Of a stretch of DNA of 64,000 bases, positions 31,129 through 40,250 are shown piece by piece. Every line of letters starts with the position of its first letter. Within the stretch, counting starts at the first letter, position 1. The stretch is from Salticus scenicus. Lineage: Eukaryota; Arthropoda; Arachnida; Araneae; Salticidae. Location of the stretch: the NCBI GenBank assembly GCA_963930645.1, contig CAWVNO010001198.1:2155721-2219720 (forward strand), read 5' to 3'. The position numbers and the translations under genes were made by a program. Below the pieces are notes generated by a model. It did not search any database, was not told the DNA's origin, and saw nothing but the letters and a program-made list of their open reading frames with translations.

Positions 31129-31462
31129 ATTTTTCAATTAAGCACAAGAGAGGTCTTTCCCCAGATAAAATTAAAACGCATTTCCAATTTTACACCTTAA
31201 AACTGAGTTAACTTTTAAAAAAATGAATAATACTAATAAAAAAAACAATTGAAAACAATCCACTCAGTTGGAGTTTTCCTAACATCAGAATTATGCTTAA
31301 TTCACTTAATATACACAAAAAAAAAATTTCAAAATTTCTTTACGTAACATTGTTAACTTCACCGTAAAATTGAAATGCTAAATTAATAATTAATAAAAAT
31401 TGTCTACAAGATTTGGAAGAATTCAAATATTTTAAAAACTTTTCACACATTTTTTTTTTTTT
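31129..31462. other. AT-rich spacer
   Basis: No feature supported. Confidence 0.4.
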
Positions 31463-31589
31463 TCAAAAAAGTCCACACAAAAATTTTAAAAGATTAAATA
31501 AATCATAGTCCACAAAAAATAAATTATAAATAGGCCACTCAAGTTCAAAAAAAAAAAAAAATAAATAAATAAATAAATAAAATAAATTT

Positions 31590-32247
31590 GAAATCAAAAA
31601 TTTATCAAAAAATTCCGTAGTCAGCTCACTCGTAAAATAGCTCCCCAAGTCACACTGAATTTCCTTAGGGTAACCGGTCTTTGCAAAGATTTCGATTAAT
31701 GCCTGAATAACTGATTTCGATGATAAATTCTCTACCGGAATTGCATCCGGATATTTTGAGGCCAAGCATATAGCAGTAATCAAATATTTATTTTTATTTT
31801 CACTCGGTAAGAGAGGACCTACCGCATCAATGCTCAAACGTCTAAAAACTTCAGAAATGATAGGTACAAGTCTCATTTCCGCTTTTCTCTTATCTTTATT
31901 TTTACCTATTTTCTGACAGGGATCGCAAGTTCTTACATATTCTTCTATTTCTTTGTAACAATTAGGCCAGAAGAAATGCGCAAGAATTCTATCTTTACTT
32001 TTATTAACTCCCAAATGTCCCCCAATCTCATCATGACATAATTTCATTATATCCTTTCTATACACTAACGGTAGGCAAATTTGAATCTTTTCATCCCCTC
32101 GTTTTGATTTGGAAACCCGAACTAACTTCCCGTTTCTCACTTGAAATTCAGTTTTGTTTTGCAGTTTACTCGCCTCCAAACATTCTTTCAGAGTTAAACA
32201 ATCTCTTTGAGCCTCTTCAAAATCAACATCTGTCACTTTGGCTAACA
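31590..32247 (-). pseudogene. pol: Integrase fragment
   Basis: The open frame has no ATG near its upstream end (first sense codon TTG at 32248). It includes the HHCC domain (KLCHDEIGGHLGVNKSKDRI, then YVRTCDPCQKIGKNK). The first catalytic aspartate is in RLSIDAVGPLLPSE and the second in EIQCDLGSYFTSEL. In the latter the usual DqGsnF has become DLGSYF, but the aspartate remains. The frame is lost in low-complexity sequence after EFFDKFLI, before the catalytic glutamate. Short acidic linker sequence upstream (DEETGIIRGEES) is of the kind that precedes integrase in SCAN-Gag-like Gypsy elements. Confidence 0.85.
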
Positions 32248-32369
32248 ATGTCGCGATCTTCTACTTTCACCCTCGGAAAATCTACGAGGCAGCTTTCCTC
32301 CCCCCTTATAATCCCCGTTTCTTCGTCATGATTCCCTCCGTTTTCAAACTCGGCCTTTAAATTGGACAG

Positions 32370-32900
32370 CTAAGTTTCGTTTTCGCTTTTCCTATTCCTC
32401 TCCGCTTGTGATCTAGTAATGACCGCATTCACCTGGAAAAAATTTTCATTCTGTTGCTCGATCAATTTAGCGGTTTTATTCCCCATTAAATAATAACCTT
32501 GACTTAATTCCGCAGGTTTTACTGCAGCTTTCGTAATGATCGTACCGAAATCCCCTTCAATAATGACTTTTGCTAAAGGAAGATTTTTACACACGAGATC
32601 GAGAGGCTGCCTAACCCACACGGACTCCCCTAATAAATCTGAAGGTTTAACCCATGTACTGTCACACAAATCAATTTCCGCACCACTGTCCCGCAAATAA
32701 TTCCGCTCTACCCCATTAATAATAGCATTTTTAACGTAGGGTTCGAAACATTCGCTTAGTTTACACTCCGTACTTAAATTATTTACGAGTGCTTCTGCTT
32801 TATTATTCAAAGGACACCGTGGTTTTATGTGCCCATCTTGACCACAGTGATAACAAATTATTTTTCTCGGTTTCTCGAAAATTTTCTCATTCTGACCCAA
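32370..32900 (-). pseudogene. pol: Zinc knuckle and aspartic protease of the minus-strand Gypsy relic
   Basis: Starts with an intact CCHC knuckle (CYHCGQDGHIKPRCP). A retropepsin follows with active site YLRDSGAEIDLCDSTWV (DSGA) and later GTIITKAAVKPAELSQGYYL. It ends in NAVITRSQAERNRK, the charged linker that normally leads into RT. A TAG stop at 32370 follows directly. The frame upstream is separated from Gag by a single stop/frameshift near 32920. Confidence 0.85.
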
Positions 32901-32924
32901 TTCTTTCTTACCTAGTTCTCTTTT

Positions 32925-33887
32925 TCACTGCTTATCACTTTTTCCTTTCGCGTCATAACTATTTTTAGAATACCCGAAATTTGTTTTTTCTTTCTTGAAG
33001 GAATTTTTCCGTTCGAATTTTTTGTGATCACGTCTGACTGCTTCAAATTTATCACATTTTTCGGCGAGATTAGTAGCATTATTTATCTCTTCCCAATTAT
33101 CTAAATAATGTTCTCGGATTTCAAATGGAACCCTTTTTTTAATTTGCTCAGTGAGTATCAATTCTTTTAAAGATTCAAAGTCTTTAACGTCTACGGCTTC
33201 CAGCCAATTGTCTAAATAACCTTTTAATTCGTACACCAAATCTACCCATAAAGCTGCTGGTTTTTTATTATGCTCTTCGAATTTATTTTTAAACGCCAAC
33301 GCGCTCAACTTGAAACGCTTAAATAATAGTTTTTTGATGTGCTGGTAATTTTCAAGTTTATCCGCAGGCTCCTTTACAATTAATTCCTCTATATCCGTCG
33401 GTAATAACGGGATTAATTGGGATACCCTACAATCGTCTTCGACTTTTTCTTTTACCGCTTGGCGCTCAAAAATCATAAGATATAAAGAAATGTCAATTTG
33501 CTTTGGGTCAAATTTAGGCACCAATTCTCTTAATTGAACCCGTTTTCTACCCGGTTCTACTGATGTTACCGTTGACGCTGTGCTATTGACTTCTGCCTCA
33601 TTTTGAAGCCTCAATTTTTCTAGCTCAAACGGCCTAATGTTGTCTCTTTCCTTCCTTTCTAACTCTTTCTCTCTATCCTTCCTTTCTAACTCTTTCTCTC
33701 TTTCAACTCTTTCTAAATCATTAAAAATTCTCACTAAGTAATCCTTTGCTTCTTCCTCATCGTAATCAGAAGCGTTTAAAATTGCCTGAATAATATCTTT
33801 ATTTCTCGTATCCTCCGATACGTCAGTCTCAAATTCAGTTGCTAATAATAGCAAAGTACTTTTATTCAATTTTCTTAAATAAGCCAT
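32925..33887 (-). CDS. gag: Gag-like protein with long open frame
   Basis: I choose the ATG at 33887 (MAYLRKLNKSTLLLLATEFE); the six codons before it lack an ATG. About 320 residues. The N terminus has a SAP-like helical start, then a charged coiled coil with a repeat (EREKELERKDREKELERKER). A capsid-like region follows (VPKFDPKQIDISLYLMIFER) with helices as in the SCAN-related Gag of some animal Gypsy elements. The basic tail (RRDHKKFERKNSFKKEK) leads to the zinc knuckle in the next ORF. The frame is open, but the element cannot reverse-transcribe without RT. Confidence 0.75.
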   Translation of the reverse strand: MAYLRKLNKSTLLLLATEFETDVSEDTRNKDIIQAILNASDYDEEEAKDYLVRIFNDLERVEREKELERKDREKELERKERDNIRPFELEKLRLQNEAEVNSTASTVTSVEPGRKRVQLRELVPKFDPKQIDISLYLMIFERQAVKEKVEDDCRVSQLIPLLPTDIEELIVKEPADKLENYQHIKKLLFKRFKLSALAFKNKFEEHNKKPAALWVDLVYELKGYLDNWLEAVDVKDFESLKELILTEQIKKRVPFEIREHYLDNWEEINNATNLAEKCDKFEAVRRDHKKFERKNSFKKEKTNFGYSKNSYDAKGKSDKQ

Positions 33888-33960
33888 TTTAAAAAAACCA
33901 ATCAAGCACTCGAGAGAGAGAGAAAAAAAAAAAAACTAGTTGGCATAGGTGGACTCTGCT

Positions 33961-34744
33961 CAGTTCCCCATCATATTTATGTACTCATAAATTTCTAGTG
34001 CGAGACATATTATAATCATGTTAAAAGAAATGAATTTGACCAAAGCTTGATATTATGACAGAATGAAATCCCCGCCTAATAGGCTATCCACCGTTCACTT
34101 CGATATATATATCTTATTCTAATCTATTAATTTATTTTATCAGGGTCAATTCCGTTGTTTAGTTTTCATCCTACTATTTCCAATGCAATAATCCTCAAAA
34201 TTCATATTTATATGAAAAATTTACAATTTCGCTATGTTGATAAAATCGTAAATTACGAATGATTTACGAAATTTTCCTATTAGAATATTTGTATTCAATC
34301 ATGTTCAAACAAATATCATAAATGTAATTTTGAAGTTGTCTAATGTATTTACGATCCTCAAAATGGAAATTTATCCTCAATTTTGCCTTATTCTGACATG
34401 TTAAGTAAATCGTAAATTCCAAATAACTTACGAATTTTTTAAATTGGAAAAATCGTAGTCTATGATATTCATGCCACTATCCTAAATAATATTTCGAAAG
34501 TGGTTTGACATCTTTACGATGAAAATATCCCTCAAGATTGACGTTTATGTGAAATTTTGCTCTATTCAGCCATGTTAAGAAATTCGTAAATTTCCAATAA
34601 CTTACGAAATCTTTATATTGGAAAATTCATAGTCATTAATAATCCTGCCAGTGTCCTAAATAATATTTCAAAAGTAGTCTGACATCTTTACGATGAAAAT
34701 ATCTCTCAAAATTGACGTTTATGTGAAATTTTGCTCTATACTGC
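33961..34744 (+). repeat. Host repeat element, left part (AGTTCCCCATCATA end)
   Basis: Begins AGTTCCCCATCATA, matched in inverse at 54138-54152 (TATGATGGGGAACT). From about 34200 it holds roughly three units of a ~175-bp tandem repeat (TTCCAATAACTTACGAAATC, GTCTGACATCTTTACGATGA, GACGTTTATGTGAAATTTTG). The series continues at 53621 after the BEL array, so the BEL array is inserted in this repeat. Without it the element would be about 1.3 kb. No coding sequence. Confidence 0.65.
34740..34744. repeat. BEL target-site duplication ACTGC, left
   Basis: ACTGC at 34740-34744 and again at 53616-53620, immediately outside the first and third LTR. The interrupted repeat unit elsewhere reads CTCTATTCAGCCATGTTAAG, consistent with an original CTATACTGCCATGTT. 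Confidence 0.9.
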
Positions 34745-35135
34745 TGTTCGATTTTCACCATACAGTCATATTCGATTCTTAACATCATCGAACTCCGCAC
34801 TCAATGACACTTTCAATTTAACTGTTTTCATCTCAACTTTACTTTTTTTCTATTCAACAGGTACGAACATCTCAACTCTACTCGAACAGAAACAAAAAAG
34901 AACAGTTTATTCTTTTTCATTCGCACGGTAGCTTGCATGCTATCTTTCACATTCTTTCGCATTAATTCCGCATTGTTACTTCACATTCTATTGTTTATTA
35001 TTTATTCGCAATGATTTATCGCACCTCATGTTTTCCACGCATATTTACATCTGTGTATTGTATGTTAAATATAGTTTTGGTTTGTGAATGAAAGAACGAG
35101 TATTTATTATTATCTTCACATCACGTCAAACAACA
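34745..35135 (+). repeat. BEL LTR 1 (391 bp)
   Basis: TGTTCGATTTTCACC...CGTCAAACAACA. It differs from LTRs 2 and 3 by four substitutions and lacks a 3-bp ATT, all in its first ~210 bp. The last ~180 bp are the same in all three. The ORF over it is not a gene. Confidence 0.93.
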
Positions 35136-35140
35136 TTTAT

Positions 35141-35157
35141 TGGAGGCACCGGCGAGA
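35141..35157 (+). promoter_or_regulatory. Candidate BEL primer-binding site
   Basis: TGGAGGCACCGGCGAGA starts five bases after the LTR and begins with TGG, as expected for annealing to a tRNA CCA end. I do not identify the tRNA. The same site follows LTR 2 at 44380. Confidence 0.5.
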
Positions 35158-35292
35158 TGTTCTGTGTGAATTTTGGCTAGCTTACAAATTTGGATATCCA
35201 AGCGCAGCTATTAAGGAATAAAACAGATAAGTACTTATTTTCCTATTTTACAAGTTTGACTTTGGTTTTTCGCATTACTCCATTACGTAGTA

Positions 35293-36171
35293 ATGGCAAG
35301 CAAAAAGAACAATGACGATGACAGTAATGAAACTGTTGCTTTAGAAGATGCTGAAAAAATAGCAAAACATTATCGAGGCAGAGCGAAATCTGCGCTTACT
35401 AGAATTATGAATTTCATAAATAATGAAAATCAATTTTTTCAAAAACATGATCTCTTAAATAAACTTGAAAAGATTGAAATTATTTATTCTGATTTTGATA
35501 AAGCCGATTCTGAATTACCTGATGAAATTTCAAAAATAGAAGAATTCGAGATAAAATATTATGAAACCAAAGCCAAGCTTCAACAAAAACTTGAAAATTT
35601 ATCTGTAAACTTGCAATCTAATGTTTTAAATTTTCAAAATCCTACCATTAATACAAATGCTGTATCTAGTAATTTTCATTTACCAAAATTAAATATTTGC
35701 CCATTTAGTGGTAATTATAAAGATTGGATGTCTTTTAAGGATTTGTATATATCATTAGTTCATGAAAATGTTAATTTATGTAATGTACAAAAATTCCAAT
35801 ACCTAAAGGGTTTATTAAAAGACGAACCGGCTTCTATTATTAAACACATTCCAATATCTGAGAATAGTTCTCTAGAAGCCTGGGAAAAATTACTTACTAG
35901 GTATGATAAGAAAAAACAAATTATTTCTGCACTTATTAAAACCTTTATGGATCAACCAACTGTAAGTCATTCTACTGCATATAACTTACGTAAGATAGCA
36001 GATACTTCGGATGAAGTAATTAGGGGATTAAAGACTATTGACACTAAAGCTACTGAAAGAGATGTATGGTTAATTTATATTTTATTACAAAAACTTGACC
36101 ATAAATCACGTGAAGAATGGGCACAATATTCTGCAAAAATTGATTTTCCTACTTTAGAGATCTTTTTACAA
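35293..36171 (+). pseudogene. gag: BEL gag N-terminal part, unit 1
   Basis: An ATG at 35293 begins MASKKNNDDDSNETVALEDA. 293 residues follow, with a helical N terminus, a coiled coil (IEEFEIKYYETKAKLQQKLE), and the capsid-like core typical of BEL/Pao elements (FHLPKLNICPFSGNYKDWMS, FQYLKGLLKDEPASIIKHIP). It runs to PTLEIFLQ, where the Helitron begins. Continuation as FINDKCASMELC is found just after the Helitron at 40251, so the original reading frame can be recognised on both sides. The ORF runs on into Helitron sequence to 36273, which is not gag. Confidence 0.88.
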
Positions 36172-36760
36172 TTAATATATATAATGATCCTCATCTGTCA
36201 TGAACGAATCCGGTTAGTACCGCTTCAAAACAGAAACTTTTGGCAGCCATTTTTTTTTTTTCCGTTTGTTTAATTCAACTTAGGAAACATACATATCATT
36301 TTCATACATGTTTTGTATCGCACATATTATTATTTATTTCCTATAAAACCTTGAAAAACTATTCAATTGTAATGTTTAAATGGCCAAAATAAATATAACT
36401 GATCACTGGCTATTATAAACATGAACCTATAAATAGAATTATGTAACTTCATGATTATAAACAATGCAATACCAAATAAAAACAAACCAAAACTGTTGCC
36501 ATTCAGAAAATACAAATTCCAAATGGACAACTTTTTAATTCCGAATGAACGACTCTTTGACTGTTTCATTAAAAAAACGCTTAAAATATTTCTAAAGCAT
36601 ATTAAAGCCTTAAAAATCTTAAAATATTTGTAAAAACGCATTAAAGCCTTTAAATATTTTTATCAAACTTCATTGTTTGTTTACATTGTAAGGTGATTGG
36701 CGTCGAGTTTAGTACGTAAATGCCGCCAGTTGATTTTAGTTTTGAAATGAGTGTAAAATG

Positions 36761-36958
36761 ATCCGCGATTGTAATGAAATGCTCGCCCTCTGGTGGGCTA
36801 AGGTGAAATTATCACACCACTGCATATCATCATATTATGCAATCGATTTTCCATGATATAATGACAGAGAAAGAACAATAATAAATGCACGTGGCTATTA
36901 TATTTACTAACAACTGCAGTTCAGAGAGCGCCATCTATCGATCATTACAAACGCGGAT
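36761..36958. mobile_element. 198-bp MITE with ATCCGCG termini, unit 1
   Basis: ATCCGCGATTGTAATGA at the left and TCATTACAAACGCGGAT at the right are inverted repeats with one mismatch. The related Helitron X at 24923 lacks it (GTGTAAAGTTATAGTTGGG near 25539). Both halves contain a box resembling GCGCCATCTATCG / CGCCCTCTGGTGG. No coding sequence. Confidence 0.8.
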
Positions 36959-37542
36959 AGTTGGGATAGAATGATTGGTTGGGCAAGTAAAAGTCACCAG
37001 TTGAAATGAGTATTGAAAGTAGAGTAGTCTAAGGTGATAATGTCGAGTCAAGGTAAAATGTTCGGTTGAGAATGAGAAAGTCCCTAGCTGGATCCTGGAT
37101 ATTTTGGCGATGTTGTGGGTGAGATAGCTGGTTGGAGGTATCGAGTAGAGGTGAATTTGGGTTAGCATGGAGTGTCTGTAGTTATTGGATAGTTAATTAG
37201 AAAATTTGAAAACAGGATCTACGATAGTCTTAAAAAAGAGTATTTTGGTAAAATGAGGTGAATCGTTTTTTCTTATTATGAGGACTTTAAATACGCAAGC
37301 GAAGTGATGACGTCTCTTGCCGTTCGTGGATACAAGAAAAATATTTCCTATGTTAAACGCCCAATGGATTTTTCGTAAAAATTTATTAAACATCGAGGGA
37401 AATTATTTCCCGATTTTAATCCCCATATTTAGGTTTAGATATGTATTAGTTATCATTTGCATGCGTTAGATTAAGTTGTTTTTGTTCTAAAATTGATAAA
37501 ATTTGAATTTTAAATTTCAAAACTCTAGATAAAAAAATAAAA

Positions 37543-39325
37543 ATTCGACAACGCTGTACCGACTGAAATAGGGGTACCTTGGGGGGGACTCATGTCAAAG
37601 TTGGGCCTTGGGGGGGGACTCATGTCAAAGTTGTGCCTTGGGGGGACCTCATTCAATAAATCCCCATTCAATAAACCGACTGAAATAGGCCCTTAGCACT
37701 ATTAAGAGTGTATTATAAAAATTCGACAACTGTACCGACTGAAATAGGCCTCTAGCACTAAAAAAAAAAAAAAAAAAAAAAATTATACAGACACGACATT
37801 ATTTCATTATTTAAAACATGAAAATCTGACATTGACAGATTTTAATTTAGTGCCAGAGGCCTACTGCTAAACTTGTTAATATCGACAAATTCTTCTTTAG
37901 TTAATTAGTGACGATCTAAATTCCATGATAAAGTTTTCATTAAATGAAACCAATGTGTTTCAGCTGCAGATATTGTAACAAATAACGTTGGAAGTCCAAA
38001 CTGTCTTATAGCCGCAAAACAACGTTTTTTCTCTTTTTCCCAATGAGGGTGAGGTGTGCCTTGGGGGGGACTCATGTCAAAGGTGTGCCTTGGGGGAACA
38101 CTCATGTCAAAGTTGTACCTTGGGGGGGGACTCATGTCAAAGTTGGGCCTTGGGGAGACTCATGTCAAAGTTGGGCCTGGGGGGACTCATGTCAAAGTTA
38201 AGCCTTGGGGAGGGACTCATGTCAAAGTTGGGCCTGGGGGGGACTCATGTCAAAGTTGGGCCTTGGGGGGGACTCATGTCAAAGTTGGGCCTTGGGGGGA
38301 CTCATGTCAAAGTTGTACCTTGGGAGGGACTCATGTCAAAGTTGGGCCTTGTGGGGACTCATGTCAAAGTTGGGCCTTGGGGGGGACTCATGTCAAAGTT
38401 GGGCCTGGGGGGGACTCATGTCAAAGTTGTGCCTTGGGGGGACTTCATTCAATAAATCCCCATTCAATAAACCGACTGAAATAGGCCTCTAGAACTAATT
38501 AAGAGTGACGTATAAAAATTCGACAAAGCTGTACCGACTGAAATAGGGGTACCTTGGGGGGGACTTATGTCAAGGTTGGGCCTTGGGGGGGGACTCATGT
38601 CAAAGGTGTACCTTGGGGGGGGACTCATGTCAAAGTTGTGCCTTGGGGGACTCATGTCAAAGTTGTACCTTGGGGGGGACTCATGTCAAAGTTGGGCCTT
38701 GGGGGGACTCATGTCAAAGTTGGGCCTTGGGGGGACTCATGTCAAAGTTGGGCCTGGGGTGGGACTCATGTCAAAGTTGTGCCTTGGGGGGGACTCATGT
38801 CAAAGTTGTGCCTTGGGAGGACTTCATTCAATAAATCCCCATTCAATAAACCGACTGAAATAGGCCCTTAGCACTATTAAGAGTGTATTATAAAAATTCG
38901 ACAACGCTGTACCGACTGAAATAGGGGCACCTTGGGGGGGACTGATGTCAAAGTTGGGCCTGGGGGGGGACTCATGTCAAAGTTGTGCCTTGGGGGGACT
39001 TCATTTAATAAATCCCCATTCAATAAACCGACTGAAATAGGCCCTTAGCACTAATTAAGAGTGACGTATAAAAATTCGACAACGCTGTACCGACTGAAAT
39101 AAGGGTACCTTGGGGGGGACTCATGTCAAAGTTGGGCCTGGGGGGGACTCATGTCAAAGTTGGGCCTGGGGGGGGACTCATGTCAAAGTTGTGCCTTGGG
39201 GGGACTTCATTCAATAAATCCCCATTCAATAAACCGACTGAAATAGGCCCTTAGCACTAATTAAGAGTGTATTATAAAAATTCGACAACTGTACCGACTG
39301 AAATAGGCCTCTAGCACTAAAAAAA
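37543..39325 (+). repeat. Higher-order minisatellite, unit 1
   Basis: About 29 copies of a 26-31-bp unit of the form CTCATGTCAAAGTTGGGCCT followed by a G-run of 5-9. They are grouped in blocks separated by a ~110-bp spacer (ATTCAATAAATCCCCATTCA, ACCGACTGAAATAGGC, TAAAAATTCGACAACGCTGT). Blocks hold 2, 13, 9, 2 and 3 units. G-run lengths vary, so unit lengths mix reading frames. All three plus frames stay open, giving spurious HVKVGPWGG / DSCQSWALGG / GLMSKLGLGG peptides. Confidence 0.93.
37783..38033 (-). pseudogene. Helitron Rep-domain fragment, unit 1
   Basis: On the minus strand, between two minisatellite blocks, is KKRCFAAIRQFGLPTLFVTI followed by SAAETHWFHLMKTL. This is the signature of the Helitron-like N-terminal (Rep) domain, where the family has IRQLG.PT.F.T.SAAe..W..L. 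A stop follows WNLDRH, and the frame continues as LTKEEFVDINKFSSRPLALN with another stop. Only about 80 of some 1,500 residues of a Rep-helicase remain. The fragment lies inside a TIR transposon, not at a Helitron end. Confidence 0.7.
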
Positions 39326-39983
39326 CTTCCATATTCCATTGAAACCATAAACATGTCATTTCAAAGGATGATATTTACACAATAAATATCCAACTAATAT
39401 ACTAATTAAAAGGAAAATGATAAATATTCTATCATAATTTGAAGTGAAATTTGTTTTCAAATGTCTAAATAAAGTATCTGATATAAGATACTAATATGTT
39501 GCAGCGGAATAGATTTGATATCGGTCATCCTTGGCAGAAAACAAAATATATATATATATATATCGCCAAATTATCTGGCGAATATAATTTAATTCCTTTC
39601 AAAAATCATGGTTATTTAAAAAACTTATATTAAGAGAGTAATGAATAATATGAAACAATATTTCGCACAATACATATTATGAAAATATACATCTGGCATG
39701 TATATTTTCGTAGTACGTTTTTGATCGCCAAATACAAAAACGCCAAGGACAACAGAGTTTTGAAATTTAAAATTAAAATTTGGCAATTTGACAGCAAAAT
39801 AACTCAATCAAACACATGCACATGATAACTAATACATATATATACCCAAATTGGGGGATTAAAATCGGGAAATAATTTTCCTCGATTTTTAATAATTTTT
39901 TACAAAAAATCCAATGGGCGAATAACATAGGAAATCATTTTCTTGCATCCACGGACGGTCAGTGGCGTCACACTTCGCTTGCG

Positions 39984-40250
39984 GGAACACTGGGATGTGT
40001 TGTTGCTGTTGTGTTGTCGGGCCTATATTTTTTGTCAACCAGCAGTTTTTTTTATTGTCATTCATATTTATTGATCGGGTAGAATTTTTTTAATTTCAGA
40101 ACGAAAATTATAAAATATCGAAACATATTTGATTTATAAACAAAAATTGAAAATACATTTAAATGATCACGTGGTAACCATCATGATCTAAACATTGTTT
40201 TCAAGATTTATCGTTCACATTCCGTCATTTTTGACGGGGTTATATACTAG
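39984..40250 (+). repeat. Helitron X 3' terminal region, unit 1
   Basis: 267 bp from GGAACACTGGGATGTG to the terminal hairpin and CTAG. It contains GTTGTTGCTGTTGTGTTGTC and no ORF of note. Confidence 0.7.

Larger units (their letters stand above)
31463..33905 (-). mobile_element. Gypsy-like LTR retrotransposon relic, minus strand, RT deleted
   Basis: Three minus-strand ORFs in order give Gag, zinc knuckle plus protease, and integrase. The ~650 residues of RT and RNase H expected between protease and integrase are absent; only about 120 bp separate them. The integrase ends abruptly in an A-rich/AAAT repeat (31548-31585). No LTR is identified on either side. An internally deleted, 3'-truncated copy. 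Confidence 0.85.
37292..39983. mobile_element. Long-TIR transposon with minisatellite, unit 1
   Basis: The left arm from 37292 (TACGCAAGCGAAGTGATGAC) and the right arm ending 39983 (CACTTCGCTTGCG) align with the arms of the element at 25797. The right end lacks the final TA, and no target duplication is visible. The centre, a short A-rich spot in the other copy, is here 1.78 kb of minisatellite plus a Helitron Rep fragment. Confidence 0.8.
36172..40250 (+). mobile_element. Helitron family X in gag, unit 1
   Basis: 4079 bp inserted between A and T of gag (ACAA|TTTATTAATG). The start (TTAATATATATAATGATCCT, CATCTGTCATGAACG) matches 24923. The 3' end has the hairpin CCGTCATTTTTGACGG, then GGTTATATACTAG, then host T. 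The first bases are TTA instead of TC, probably mutated. No Rep/helicase gene of its own. It contains a 198-bp MITE and a long-TIR element with minisatellite. Confidence 0.85.

Noticed and set aside
38054..38871. Overlapping plus-strand ORFs of 83-142 codons with HVKVGPWGG-like repeats (and the same at 47294-48111)
   Set aside because: All three frames are open because the minisatellite unit has no stops; peptides are frame shadows of a G-rich repeat with variable unit length.
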